Shown: positions 9,518 to 18,813 of the stretch, one piece after another
How positions within the stretch are numbered: position 1 is the first letter of the stretch
How the letters are laid out: each line of letters opens with the position of its first letter
DNA from: Gammaproteobacteria bacterium
Lineage (GTDB): Bacteria; Pseudomonadota; Gammaproteobacteria; HK1
Direction of reading: 5' to 3'
NCBI GenBank assembly: GCA_012103455.1
Contig: WLWT01000001.1
Location: 4,347,288 to 4,411,287, forward strand
DNA length: 64,000 bases
Position numbers and translations under genes: made by a program
The notes under the pieces: generated by a model
What the model was told of the DNA's origin: nothing
What the model saw: the letters and a program-made list of their open reading frames with translations, nothing else
Databases searched by the model: none

Positions 9518-10996
9518 ATGAAGCTGCAAGAAACTTCAGCCCCGGATATCCCGGCCCAAAATACCTTAGTGATCATGGCCGATGAACACAGCCCGAAGAT
9601 GCTCGGCTGCGCCGGCCATGCGCTAGTCCAAACCCCGCACTTCGATGCCCTGGCGGCCCGGGGTACCCGGTTCGCGCGGGCCTACACGCCCTGCCCCATC
9701 TGCGTTCCAGCCAGGGCCGCTTTCGCCACCGGCAGGTACGTGCACGAACTCGGGTTTTGGGACAACTCCATGGGCTATGACGGCCGGGTGCAGGGCTGGG
9801 GCCACCGCCTGCAAGCAGCCGGCATCCGCAACGAGTCCATCGGCAAGCTGCATTATCGCCATGAGACCGATCCGGTAGGTCTCGATAAACAATATATTCC
9901 CATGCACATCAAAGACGGCGTCGGCATGGTGCACTTATCCATCCGCCGCCAATACCCGGATTTCATCCCTACCATCAAATCATCGGGTATCATCGCCGCC
10001 GCCGGCTGCGGCGAAAGCGAGTACACCCGATACGATAGAAAAGTGGCGAAGCTGGCCTGTGAATGGTTAGCGGAGGCGGCCAAGCGCGAAGAACGGTGGG
10101 TTCTTTTCGTGAGCTTCGTGGCACCGCATTTCCCGCTTGTCGCACCCGAAGAGTTCTTTTCGCTGTATCCGGTGGCGGATATGCCGCTACCCAAAGCCGG
10201 TGTTGGCAGCGACTTCAGGCCGCATCCCTGGCTCGCGGATTTCATTCGCACCACGGCAGCCGATCAGCACAGCGCGCAGCAACACCGCACCGCCGCCGCC
10301 GCTTACCTGGGGCTTTGCAGCTTTGTGGACGCGCAGATTGGCTTGGTGCTGGAGGCTTTGCAGCAACACGGCCTGGCCGGCTCCACCCGCGTCATCTACA
10401 CCTCCGATCATGGGGAGAACGCTGGCGCGCGGATGCTCTGGGGCAAGTCGAATCACTACGAGGAATCCAGCGGTATTCCTCTCATCATCGCCGGCGATGG
10501 TATTCCAAACCGGGTGTCGCACACGCCGGTCAATCTGATCGATGTGCATCCAACGATACTGCATAGCACCGGCTTGGCGCACGGTACCGATGGCACCCCT
10601 GGCACCTCGCTCATCGCCCTGGCGGCGGCGGATGACGACCCGGACCGGGTGGCTTTCAGCGAATATCACGCGGCGCGCTCACCCTCGGCCTCCTTCATGG
10701 TGCGAAAAGGGCGCTATAAGCTCATCCATTACGTGGGTTTTGCGCCGGAGTTATTCGATCTGGACACCGATCCGGAGGAGCAAAACGATCGGGCGGCGTC
10801 GCCGAATCACCAAGGCGTGCTACGGGACCTGGAACGCTGCTTGCGTGAGATCGTCGATCCGCAAGCCGTGGACCGCGCCGCCAATGCAGCACAAAAAGCG
10901 CTCGTAGACAGCCGCGGCGGACCGGCGGCGGTGATGGCCAATCTGGTGACCACCAAGGCCTACACGCCGGTGCCCGGTGAATTCTTGCGTGAGTGA
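9518..10996 (+). CDS. Sulfatase (type I, choline-sulfatase-like)
   Basis: 492 residues of the alkaline-phosphatase-superfamily sulfatase fold. The activation motif CVPAR (Cys62, Pro64, Arg66) sits in YTPCPICVPARAAFATGRY, so Cys62 would be converted to formylglycine. The metal-site motif at the start reads MADEH. The second metal cluster is in YTSDHGENAGARMLWGKSN. No signal peptide is visible, so it is probably cytosolic, as are choline-sulfatase-type enzymes. The substrate is unknown and no sulfate-ester transporter or formylglycine-generating enzyme lies in this window. It is convergent with the histidine kinase gene 40 bases downstream. Confidence 0.88.
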   Translation: MKLQETSAPDIPAQNTLVIMADEHSPKMLGCAGHALVQTPHFDALAARGTRFARAYTPCPICVPARAAFATGRYVHELGFWDNSMGYDGRVQGWGHRLQAAGIRNESIGKLHYRHETDPVGLDKQYIPMHIKDGVGMVHLSIRRQYPDFIPTIKSSGIIAAAGCGESEYTRYDRKVAKLACEWLAEAAKREERWVLFVSFVAPHFPLVAPEEFFSLYPVADMPLPKAGVGSDFRPHPWLADFIRTTAADQHSAQQHRTAAAAYLGLCSFVDAQIGLVLEALQQHGLAGSTRVIYTSDHGENAGARMLWGKSNHYEESSGIPLIIAGDGIPNRVSHTPVNLIDVHPTILHSTGLAHGTDGTPGTSLIALAAADDDPDRVAFSEYHAARSPSASFMVRKGRYKLIHYVGFAPELFDLDTDPEEQNDRAASPNHQGVLRDLERCLREIVDPQAVDRAANAAQKALVDSRGGPAAVMANLVTTKAYTPVPGEFLRE

Positions 10997-11036
10997 GCAG
11001 CGTTAGCGAATAACGCAGCCCGCACCAGCGAGGCAC

Positions 11037-12443
11037 CTAACCGGCGGGCGGCGCTGCACTCGCACTGAAGCGCAACGCCACCGTCAAGCCCGGCTCATTG
11101 TCATACACATCCACCGACGCCCCATGGTGGCGCGCCACGGCGGCCACCAAGCTGAGCCCCAGACCATGCCCCGGCGTCGTCCTGCTGCGCTCCCCCCTAA
11201 AGAAGCGCTCGAACATCTGCTCATGCTGGGCTTTAGGCACACCTAGACCCGTATCGGCCACCGCCAGCAACACCTGCTCGCCGCGCCTGACCACTTCGAT
11301 GGTGACATCACCGGATGGCGGCGTGAACTTAAGTGCGTTCTCCAATAGATTGCCCAAAGCCTGAAATAACAGATCGCGATCCGCGTTTATCACACAGCCG
11401 CTCATAATCCGCCGCTTCAAGCTAAGACCACGGCTTTCCGCTACCGCCTCATACAAATCATAAGCATCATCGGCCAACCCTCCGAGTTCCAGTGGCTCGA
11501 ATGCACTCACCACCTGGCCCGCTTCCAGACGTGCGATTCTAAGCAGGGCGGTAAAAGCGCTGAGCAATTGATCGACGTCATCGGTGGCCGCCTCCACCAA
11601 CCGGCCCGCCTCGCTGTCACCATCGACGCTGCTCTTCAGCGTTTCCAGCCGGTGGCGCAAACGGGTGAGCGGCGTGCGCAAATCATGGGCCACGTTGTCC
11701 GAGACGTCGCGCACGCTAGCCATCAGCGTCTCGATTTCATCCAGCATGGCATTTAAGTTACCGGCCAGTTGATCGAAATCATCGCCGCTGCCGCTGGTCG
11801 GCACACGCAAACCGAGATCGCCAGCCATGATTTCCCGGCTGGTTTGGTTGATGGCTTCGATACGCCGTAGCGTGGCGCGGGACGTGGCCGCGCCGCCAGC
11901 GATGGCCAGCGCGACGGTGATGGCAAGACCCCAGGCGATGGCCCGGTGAACCAGGGTGCGCACTTTTTCAAGTGAGTGCACATCCCGGCCAACGAGTAGC
12001 CGCAAGCCGCCACTCAATACAAAAGAGCGAGCCCGCACCGACCGTGAACCGGCTGGCGTCTGCAGGGTAAAGTCGATCCACCCTTGCTCATCAGCCGCCG
12101 CTTTTGGCCAGCGGTCCAAATTACCGGCCAGCGCCCGGTAGTCCGGGGAAGCGAACAGGTAAACAGACTCACCCCGTGGATCACGCCGGATCCGCTCGGC
12201 GATGAGGCCGTTCAACCCTTCCAACCCGTGCTCGAGGTACTGCTCCGCCAGACCTTCGATCTCGGCGGCGATGGTCTGATCGGCCTGTGACGACATAAAA
12301 CCCGCCGTCGACCAGTAGAGAAAGCCGAGCAGCAAGGCGACGCCTGAACCGAAGACACTGGCATGCAACAGTGCCAGGCGAAATGCATGGGAGCGCAGCA
12401 GTGAACGCCAACCCGCAGTGGCTAGCGCCTCGTGCTTATTCAT
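11037..12443 (-). CDS. Sensor histidine kinase
   Basis: 468 residues. A membrane segment lies near residues 25-50, followed by a periplasmic sensor region and a second membrane segment near 165-185. Next come a HAMP linker, a dimerisation domain with the phospho-acceptor histidine in NVAHDLRTPLTRLRHR (about residue 250), and an ATPase domain with N box LGNLLENALKFTPP, DTGLGVP, FERFFRG and GHGLGLS. All catalytic boxes look intact. It lies 13 bases downstream of the response regulator gene, so the two form a pair. The signal is unknown. The DegQ-like protease at the head of the cluster suggests envelope stress, but that is inference. Confidence 0.92.
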   Translation of the reverse strand: MNKHEALATAGWRSLLRSHAFRLALLHASVFGSGVALLLGFLYWSTAGFMSSQADQTIAAEIEGLAEQYLEHGLEGLNGLIAERIRRDPRGESVYLFASPDYRALAGNLDRWPKAAADEQGWIDFTLQTPAGSRSVRARSFVLSGGLRLLVGRDVHSLEKVRTLVHRAIAWGLAITVALAIAGGAATSRATLRRIEAINQTSREIMAGDLGLRVPTSGSGDDFDQLAGNLNAMLDEIETLMASVRDVSDNVAHDLRTPLTRLRHRLETLKSSVDGDSEAGRLVEAATDDVDQLLSAFTALLRIARLEAGQVVSAFEPLELGGLADDAYDLYEAVAESRGLSLKRRIMSGCVINADRDLLFQALGNLLENALKFTPPSGDVTIEVVRRGEQVLLAVADTGLGVPKAQHEQMFERFFRGERSRTTPGHGLGLSLVAAVARHHGASVDVYDNEPGLTVALRFSASAAPPAG

Positions 12444-12456
12444 GCCCCGCGCCTAT

Positions 12457-13131
12457 TCATGCCTCGCGCAGGGAATAACCGGCGCCGCGTACGGTGTGCA
12501 GCAACGGCTTGTCGAAGCCCCGATCAATCTTCGCCCGCAGGCGGCTGATATGAACATCAATGACGTTGGTCTGCGGATCGAAGCGATAACCCCACACCGT
12601 TTCCAACAGCATGGTTCGGGTCACTACTTGGCCGGCGTTTCTGAACAAATATTCGAGTAAACTGAATTCGCGCGGCTGCAAATCGATAATCCGGCCCGCG
12701 CGCCGCACCGTGCGCGCCAACAAATCCATTTCCAGATCGGCCAAGCTGAGCACGGTTTCCGGCCCATCGCTCCGTCCCCGCCGCACCAACCCCTCCACGC
12801 GGGCCAACAACTCACTGAAAGCGAAAGGCTTGGGGAGATAATCATCTCCGCCCGCCCGTAAACCGGCCACCCGGTCATCGACTTCCCCTAGGGCCGATAG
12901 TAATAACACCGCGGTGCTATTGCCCGCGCCACGCAGGGTCTTCAGAACCGTCAAACCGTCCAGCGCCGGCAACATACGGTCCAGAATAATGACATCGAAG
13001 GTCTCGGTACTGGCCAGAAACAGGCCGTCTTTACCATCGGCGGCCTGTTCCACGCAGTGGCCGGCCTCGCTCAGTCCTTTGTGGACATAGGCGCGCAACG
13101 CCTCATCATCCTCGATCAGTAAGATCCGCAT
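12457..13131 (-). CDS. OmpR/PhoB-type response regulator
   Basis: About 224 residues from MRILLIEDDEALRAYV at 13131; an upstream in-frame start adds 16 non-conserved residues. The receiver domain has the acidic pocket IEDDE, the phosphorylated aspartate in VIILDRMLPALDG and the switch lysine in DDYLPKPF. The winged-helix domain shows REFSLLEYLFRNAGQVVTR and TNVIDVHISRLRAKID. It is the partner of the adjacent histidine kinase. Targets are unknown. It is 129 bases downstream of the DegQ-like gene on the same strand. Confidence 0.93.
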   Translation of the reverse strand: MRILLIEDDEALRAYVHKGLSEAGHCVEQAADGKDGLFLASTETFDVIILDRMLPALDGLTVLKTLRGAGNSTAVLLLSALGEVDDRVAGLRAGGDDYLPKPFAFSELLARVEGLVRRGRSDGPETVLSLADLEMDLLARTVRRAGRIIDLQPREFSLLEYLFRNAGQVVTRTMLLETVWGYRFDPQTNVIDVHISRLRAKIDRGFDKPLLHTVRGAGYSLREA

Positions 13132-13260
13132 CGGCTTACAGCAACCGCCAGTAAAACAACCGCCAGTGGTGGCCACCACACGGCGCGGTGGCCTATCCGC
13201 ATAAACTTACACTATGCGCGCTATGTCCGGTTACACCCGCAGGCCGGTGGTACCAGCACG

Positions 13261-14775
13261 CTAGGCCAATGGCAGAGCCACGAATGCAGCCCACCCGTCG
13301 CCATCGGCCACCAGGAACACGACATTGCGGCGCTTCTCAGCCCGCGCTGCTTTGACCTGTGCCACTACCCCCGCAGGCGAATTCACTTCGACCCGGCCCA
13401 CCATCCGGATCACCATGCCAGGGCGCAGGCGCTCCTTCGCCGCCTTACTGCCCGGCACCACAGCGGCGATCACCACCCCCCGCTTGTCCACCGGCCAGCC
13501 GAGCCGGGCGCGGTAAGCGTCCGTCAGCGGTGCCAACTCGAGGCCCAGGGGCGCGCCGCCCAGGACTTCGCCCGCCAGCCCGTCACCACCACCATGGTCC
13601 GCATCCGCGCTCACCACGGCACCTTTGTCAGCGCGTTTGTGCAACAGCACGTCAATGACCAGCTCCTCACCGCCACGCAGTACCGTCAGCGGGATCCGCG
13701 CACCCAGCGCCGCGTCTGCCACCAGCCACGGCAGATCGCGCGAGCTCATCACTTTGTCCTTGCCGAAGCCGACGATGACGTCGCCCGGCGCCAACTTCGC
13801 CCTCGCCGCCGGACTACCGGGCTCTACCGACACCACCAGCGCGCCATCGGTCCCAGCCAAGTCCATGCTCTCGGCAATGGTTTTGCTGATGGCCTGGATG
13901 CGAACGCCCAACCAACCGCGCTCCACCTGACCGTCATCGCGCAGAGCGGCTATCACCCGGCTAGCCAACTTGGCCGGCACGGCGAAGCCGATGCCCACGT
14001 TACCGCCATTGGGCGAATAGATAGCCGTGTTCACACCGACCACCTCGCCTTGAACGTTAAACAGCGCGCCACCGGAATTGCCGCGGTTGATGGGGGCGTC
14101 TATCTGTAGGTAATCATCGTAGGGCCCGGACTGAATGTTCCGCCCCCGGGCCGACACGATGCCCGCCGTATAGCTGCCGCCCAGCCCGAACGGATTGCCC
14201 ACTGCCACCACCCAGTCGCCCACGCGGGTGGCATCGGAATCACCAAAACTCACATAAGCGAGATCACCCTTGGCCTCGACTTTCAGCAACGCCAGATCGG
14301 TCTTCTCATCGTACCCCTGCACCTTGGCCGGCAGCTCCTCACCGTCATAGGTAACAACCACGATCGTCTCCGCGTCCTTGACGACATGATAGTTAGTCAC
14401 CACCAAACCATTCGGATCGACGATAAAACCGGAGCCCATTCCTTCCACCGGGTGGGTAGGGCCGCCGTAATGGCGGCGAAAGAAATGCCGGAAATGTTCC
14501 GGTAGCAGGCCCGGGTTCAGACGCGGCAACGGGTTGGCCGCCGAACCGGCGGTTTTAATGGCCACCACCGCCGGCCGAGTGCGCTCCACCAGATCGGCAA
14601 AACTGCCGGGCACGCTCATCAGCGCCGCCGCTGGTGCCGGCACGCCGCCGCCGGGCGCCGCTCCAGTGACACCCACCGCGGTAGCGCCCACTGCCGCGCC
14701 TAGCAAGATAGCTGTGGTCACGGGACGGGAGATAACCGAGCGAATAGCCCGGCTTAACATGGTTCGCTTAAACAT
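13261..14775 (-). CDS. DegQ/MucD-like periplasmic serine protease
   Basis: About 504 residues. The ATG at 14775 is preceded by GGAGG seven bases upstream (complement of 14781-14787), which decides the start. An N-terminal membrane or signal segment is followed by a trypsin-like domain with the full triad: His in VVTNYHVVKDA, Asp in TDLALLKVEA, Ser in RGNSGGALFN. Two PDZ domains follow (GWLGVRIQAI onward, and a divergent second one near residue 410). HtrA-family proteases degrade or refold misfolded envelope proteins. It heads a same-strand cluster with the two-component genes. Confidence 0.92.
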   Translation of the reverse strand: MFKRTMLSRAIRSVISRPVTTAILLGAAVGATAVGVTGAAPGGGVPAPAAALMSVPGSFADLVERTRPAVVAIKTAGSAANPLPRLNPGLLPEHFRHFFRRHYGGPTHPVEGMGSGFIVDPNGLVVTNYHVVKDAETIVVVTYDGEELPAKVQGYDEKTDLALLKVEAKGDLAYVSFGDSDATRVGDWVVAVGNPFGLGGSYTAGIVSARGRNIQSGPYDDYLQIDAPINRGNSGGALFNVQGEVVGVNTAIYSPNGGNVGIGFAVPAKLASRVIAALRDDGQVERGWLGVRIQAISKTIAESMDLAGTDGALVVSVEPGSPAARAKLAPGDVIVGFGKDKVMSSRDLPWLVADAALGARIPLTVLRGGEELVIDVLLHKRADKGAVVSADADHGGGDGLAGEVLGGAPLGLELAPLTDAYRARLGWPVDKRGVVIAAVVPGSKAAKERLRPGMVIRMVGRVEVNSPAGVVAQVKAARAEKRRNVVFLVADGDGWAAFVALPLA

Positions 14776-14889
14776 CGAGAAACCTCCAAGTATCACACTC
14801 AACTAAAAGGCTGAACGTCATCTTTGTCTGGCGCGGTTGTCCAGGTACCCGGCCAGTGGATGACATTGGCGGCTAGTGTGCCGCCCGTC

Positions 14890-15250
14890 ACCTGATCTCG
14901 AGGTTTCCTCGGCATTAAATCTTCGTAAGGTATCTACGTTGATAATCGCTTGAGCGAGCAGCACCGGCGCCCGCTGGGGCAAGACTACCGCTGGGACAAG
15001 AGCTAAAACTTGCGTGCCGGGCGCGCCGCGAAGTCGCCGCCGCCGTCAATGAGAGCAGCACCATTGCTTCTAAAACCGGCATCTTCGGCGGACAAGGTGC
15101 CGCCGCGCGGCCCTCGCGCTCATAGCCCGTAACCACATGATTAAACCCATCCAAGGCATCGAAGCCGGTGTCCTCAATGGCTTTGGCCATACGCACCACG
15201 GCCTCGGGACCTTCACGAAAAGCGACACTGGGAAATTCAATGCTTGGCTG
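14890..15250 (-). pseudogene. Luciferase-like (LLM class) flavin monooxygenase fragment
   Basis: The minus strand reads IEFPSVAFREGPEAVVRMAK, DTGFDALDGFNHVVTGY and PPKMPVLEAMVLLSLTAAATS. That is the N-terminus of an LLM-class F420/flavin-dependent oxidoreductase. A frameshift then moves to another frame that continues the family pattern (GTQVLALVP, LPQRAPVLLAQ, NVDTLRRFNAE). The sequence stops near 14890 without the remaining two thirds of the protein. It overlaps the upstream region of the ABC-F gene on the other strand. Bases 14776-14889 hold nothing else I recognise. Confidence 0.7.
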
Positions 15251-15343
15251 CGTAACGCAGCCGCACTCCAATGTCGCCCCAACCCTAGACCATCCAAAAC
15301 GGTGGTCCAACAAAAACACGGGCCGTTGATATACTGCGCCGCC

Positions 15344-17284
15344 GTGATAGAGCTACGCAAACTCGCGCTTCGCCGTGGCGTCAAAGCGCTCCTAACCGAT
15401 ACCACCGTCACCATCCGGCGCGGCGCGCGCGTGGGTGTGGTGGGACGCAACGGCTCGGGCAAATCCAGCCTCTTCGCCATGCTCCTAGGCCAATTGCCCG
15501 CCGACGAAGGCGAGTTGGAGATGCCCTGCGGCTTGGCCGTGGCGCACGTCTCGCAGCGAGCACCCAGCGGCACCCGTTCGGCCCTAGACACCGTCCTCGA
15601 TGGCGATCACGCGTTGCGGGCCGTAGAGGCTGAACTCCTAGCAGCGCAAAGCGCACAGGACGGTGCGCGCATAGCGGGCTTACACGGGCGGTTAGAGGAT
15701 ATAGACGGCTATACGGCGCGTGCCCGCGCCGAGCAAATTCTCATGGGGCTTGGCTTTGATAAAGCCGGTATAGAGCGGCCCGTGGATGAACTCTCCGGCG
15801 GCTGGCGCCGGCGCCTCAGCCTTGCGCAAGCGCTGATAGCCCCCTGCGATCTGCTGTTGTTGGATGAGCCCACCAACCATCTGGATCTGGATGCCGTCAT
15901 ATGGTTGGAATCCTGGTTGGCGCACTACCGGGGCACACTGCTAGTCATCTCCCACGACCGTGATTTCCTGGACGGTGTCGTCGATCACGTGCTCAGCATC
16001 GAGGGTGGCAAAGGCACGATGTACCGCGGCAACCTCGCCGCATACGAAAGCCAAAAAGCGGCCCACCGAGCGCAACAGTTGGCCGTCTACGGTAAGCAGC
16101 AAAAGCGGGTGGCGCAAATCCGGCGTTTCGTCGATCGCTTCCGCGCCAAAGCGACCAAGGCGAGGCAGGCGCAAAGCCGGCTTAAAACCCTGCAACGCAT
16201 GGAGCACATAGAGCTTGCGCACAGTGATAGGCCTTACCGCTTCACCATTCCCGAGCCGGCCAAACTGCCCACGCCGCTGCTGCGGGTGGAAGATGCGGCG
16301 GTGGGTTATGGCAGCAAAACCGTGGTAAGCGGTGTGCGGCTGACTTTGACGCCGGGCAAGCGCATCGGCCTGGTGGGCCACAACGGCGCCGGCAAATCCA
16401 CTCTTATCAAACTGCTAGCCGGCGTGCTGCAACCGCTGGACGGTATCAAAGAAAGCTCCAGGGGCCTGTCGGTGGGTTATTTCGACCAACACCAGCTAGC
16501 AACACTGGACCCGCGTGATTCGCCCCTGGACTTCATGCGCCGCACCGATCCGCGTGCCGAGGCGCAACGGCTACGCGACTATGTGGGCGGCTTCGGTTTT
16601 CAGGGCGACATAGCCGACGCTGCCAGCGCCCACTTCTCCGGCGGCGAGCGGGCGCGGCTGGTGTTGGCCGGTTTGGTCTGGAATGCGCCCAATGTGCTAC
16701 TACTGGATGAACCCACTAATCATCTGGATTTGGACATGCGCGATGCGCTGGTGGAGGCGCTGCAAAATTTCCCGGGTGCACTGATCACGGTGTCCCATGA
16801 CCGCCATATGTTAAAAGCCACCACCGATGAGCTGTGGTTAGTCGATGGCGGCACCCTCACGCCGTTTGCCGGCGATTTGGACGACTATAGGCGCTGGCTA
16901 TCGGACCGTGGCGACAATACACGGGGCGGCAGTACACGGGGCGTTGATGGAGCGGGTGCGGATGCAAACCCCCACGCAACTGCCGGCGTCCAATCACCGC
17001 ACCGGCGTCTGCAACGCCAAGCCGAAGCCGCCAAGCGGCGTGAGCGCCAACCCTTCAAGCGCCAAGCCGAGGCACTAGAAGCCAAACTGGAGAAGCTGAA
17101 CACGAAGCGGGCGCAAGTGGAGCATGCGCTTAGCGACACGGCTCTTTATAGCGATGAGAACCGTGGCCGCCTCACCGGGCTACTCAAAGAACAAAATAAC
17201 CTCAAGGAGCAGATCGGCAAGACGGAGATGGCTTGGTTCGAGGCGGTAGAGGCCTTGGAAGCTTTTGATGCTCAAGCATCGTGA
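15344..17284 (+). CDS. yheS: ABC-F family ATPase, YheS-like
   Basis: About 646 residues from a GTG at 15344 (VIELRKLALRRGVKALL), which matches the YheS start; a longer in-frame ORF reaches back into the monooxygenase remnant and is not favoured. Two ABC domains are present: Walker A GRNGSGKSS and GHNGAGKST, signature LSGGWRRRL and FSGGERARL, Walker B LLLLDEPTNHLD and VLLLDEPTNHLD. A charged linker lies between them and a C-terminal coiled coil follows (residues about 560-640). ABC-F proteins lack membrane domains and act on the ribosome during translation elongation. Upstream control is not evident. Confidence 0.92.
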   Translation: MIELRKLALRRGVKALLTDTTVTIRRGARVGVVGRNGSGKSSLFAMLLGQLPADEGELEMPCGLAVAHVSQRAPSGTRSALDTVLDGDHALRAVEAELLAAQSAQDGARIAGLHGRLEDIDGYTARARAEQILMGLGFDKAGIERPVDELSGGWRRRLSLAQALIAPCDLLLLDEPTNHLDLDAVIWLESWLAHYRGTLLVISHDRDFLDGVVDHVLSIEGGKGTMYRGNLAAYESQKAAHRAQQLAVYGKQQKRVAQIRRFVDRFRAKATKARQAQSRLKTLQRMEHIELAHSDRPYRFTIPEPAKLPTPLLRVEDAAVGYGSKTVVSGVRLTLTPGKRIGLVGHNGAGKSTLIKLLAGVLQPLDGIKESSRGLSVGYFDQHQLATLDPRDSPLDFMRRTDPRAEAQRLRDYVGGFGFQGDIADAASAHFSGGERARLVLAGLVWNAPNVLLLDEPTNHLDLDMRDALVEALQNFPGALITVSHDRHMLKATTDELWLVDGGTLTPFAGDLDDYRRWLSDRGDNTRGGSTRGVDGAGADANPHATAGVQSPHRRLQRQAEAAKRRERQPFKRQAEALEAKLEKLNTKRAQVEHALSDTALYSDENRGRLTGLLKEQNNLKEQIGKTEMAWFEAVEALEAFDAQAS

Positions 17285-17352
17285 TAGGGCGGATGACGCA
17301 ATCCTTAGGCGAATGTCGAGCGCAATCCCTGCATATGCCGCGACAGAGTTGG

Positions 17353-17907
17353 ATCGCCAGAGCGAACTAATCGCTTAACCAATACACTCGCGAGGTACTC
17401 TCATGCCCGCACAGACGTTACTTATGCCATTAGGCGGCCTGTTTTTTGTTCCGCTGCGCAGATTCGTTACACTCCACTGTCAAGCTCGAAGTGAGCGCGT
17501 GCTCAAGCGATGGGATGACGATGGCCCCTGCATTCGACACCTTGAAATTCACCGACCGTTTGATTGCCTCGGGCGTTTCCCAAGATCAGGCCCGTGCACA
17601 AGTCGAAGCACTGCAAGAAGCCTTGCAAAGCGCCGATGTCACCACTAAGCACGACCTGCGCGAACTTCAGCATCATATGGATCTCAAGTTCGCTGAAATG
17701 GATGCGAGGTTCGCCGAGATGGATGCGAAGTTCTCGGAGATGGACGCGAAAATCGATGCGAAAGTCGATCATCTCAAAGTCAGCATAGAATCCGTCAAAA
17801 CCGACATACTCAAGTGGGTCACCAGCCTGCTGTTAGCCCAAGCAGCCGTGATTGCCGCGCTAGTCAAACTGCTATCCTAGGCCTACCACACTAAGCTTCA
17901 TTGATTG
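17353..17907 (+). repeat. DUF1640 cassette, copy 1
   Basis: First of four near-identical cassettes. It starts at atcgccagagcgaactaatc, includes a conserved leader (about 160 bases with the small start ATGCCCGCACAGACG) and one DUF1640 gene, and ends in the tail ctaggcctaccacactaag. It ends at a junction with a katG fragment at about 17908. Confidence 0.85.
17515..17880 (+). CDS. DUF1640 coiled-coil membrane-anchored protein, copy 1
   Basis: About 121 residues from MTMAPAFDTLKFTDRL. DUF1640 (CCDC90-like) proteins have an N-terminal helical domain, a heptad-repeat coiled coil and a single C-terminal transmembrane tail. All three are visible: FTDRLIASGVSQDQARAQVE, a run of seven-residue units such as DARFAEM and DAKFSEM, and DILKWVTSLLLAQAAVIAAL near the end. 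Mitochondrial relatives bind the calcium uniporter or act in assembly; the bacterial role is unknown. This copy has the shortest coiled coil of the four. ATG codons at 17515 and 17521 are both usable. Confidence 0.8.
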   Translation: MTMAPAFDTLKFTDRLIASGVSQDQARAQVEALQEALQSADVTTKHDLRELQHHMDLKFAEMDARFAEMDAKFSEMDAKIDAKVDHLKVSIESVKTDILKWVTSLLLAQAAVIAALVKLLS

Positions 17908-18100
17908 CCAGTGCCCGCACCGCCGCCGCCATCACCAGTGTGCGGTAAGTGCCAGCGCTGTGCCACGCCATGCGGATGAACAGCGGCCCATAGTGGCCGT
18001 AGTCAGCTGGCCACCAATCCTGTGACGTCGTCATCACATTGACGATGTTTGCTTTCACCGCATCCAGATTGAGGCTGTTGAACGCATCGGCGTAGTTGAA
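17908..18100 (-). pseudogene. Duplicated katG fragment
   Basis: A roughly 190-base copy of the katG segment that corresponds to 21421-21616. On the minus strand it encodes FNYADAFNSLNLDAVKANIV through RMAWHSAGTYRT, the region holding the distal-side Arg-Trp-His of the catalase-peroxidase active site. After TYRT an insertion of two bases shifts the frame. It has no start of its own. It lies between DUF1640 cassettes 1 and 2 and was probably deposited there by recombination between cassettes. Confidence 0.88.
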
Positions 18101-18673
18101 TACGGTCTGTTTTTTGTTCCGCTGCGCAGATTCGTTACACTTCACTGTCAAGTTCGAAATGAGCGCGTGCTCAAGCGATGTGATGACGATGGCTCCTGCA
18201 TTTGACACCTTGAGATTCACCGACCGTTTGATTGCCTCGGGCGTTTCCCAAGATCAGGCCCGTGCACAAGTCGAAGCACTGCAAGAAGCTTTGCAAAGCG
18301 CCGACGTCACCACCAAGCATGACCTGCGCGAATTTCAGCATCATATGGATCTCAAGTTCGTTGAAATGGATGCGAGGTTCACCGAGGTGGATGCGAGGTT
18401 CACCGAGGTGGATGCGAGGTTCACCGAGGTGGATGCGAAGTTCTCGAAGATGGACGCGAAAATCGACAACCTCAAGGTTGAGATGGATGTGAAGTTCTCG
18501 GAGATGGACGCGAAAATCGATGCGAAAGTCGATCATCTCAAAGTCAGCGTGGAATCTGTCAAAACCGACATACTCAAGTGGGTCACCAGCTTGCTGTTGG
18601 CCCAAGCAGCCGTGATTGCCGCGCTAGTCAAACTGCTATCCTAGGCCTACCATACTAAACTTCATTGACTAAT
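18101..18673 (+). repeat. DUF1640 cassette, copy 2 (5' part replaced)
   Basis: Second cassette. Its leader begins only at ggtctgttttttgttccgct, directly joined to the katG fragment; the first 70 or so bases of the leader seen in copies 1, 3 and 4 are absent. The tail is interrupted by a MITE at 18674. Confidence 0.85.
18183..18644 (+). CDS. DUF1640 coiled-coil membrane-anchored protein, copy 2
   Basis: About 153 residues with the same N-terminal domain and C-terminal membrane tail as copy 1 and a longer coiled coil. Three consecutive copies of the 21-base unit encoding DARFTEV lie near 18373-18435. An extra segment, NLKVEMDVKFSEMDAKI, adds a further repeat. The size difference between copies lies almost wholly in this heptad region, as expected from unequal recombination. 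The role is unknown; a membrane-tethered oligomeric rod is the structural inference. Confidence 0.8.
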   Translation: MTMAPAFDTLRFTDRLIASGVSQDQARAQVEALQEALQSADVTTKHDLREFQHHMDLKFVEMDARFTEVDARFTEVDARFTEVDAKFSKMDAKIDNLKVEMDVKFSEMDAKIDAKVDHLKVSVESVKTDILKWVTSLLLAQAAVIAALVKLLS

Positions 18674-18813
18674 GGGCACATCTAAAAACAGTCATTTTTT
18701 CGTGAGTGCATGGAAGCACCGCGCGCACAACCGCAGTGTATAGGTGATACCTGAGGATTGGAGCACGGCGCTGACGCCGCAATCGCGGAAAAAGTGCATT
18801 TTTAGAGCTGCCC
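18674..18813 (+). mobile_element. MITE-like element, copy A
   Basis: About 140 bases with inverted ends (gggcacatctaaaaa / tttttagagctgccc) and the conserved interior cgtgagtgcatggaagcacc ... gctgacgccgcaatcgcgga. It encodes no transposase. It sits between the tail of DUF1640 cassette 2 and the head of cassette 3. Other copies are at 22665/24320 (split), 25544, 35585 (inverted) and 56924. Confidence 0.85.
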
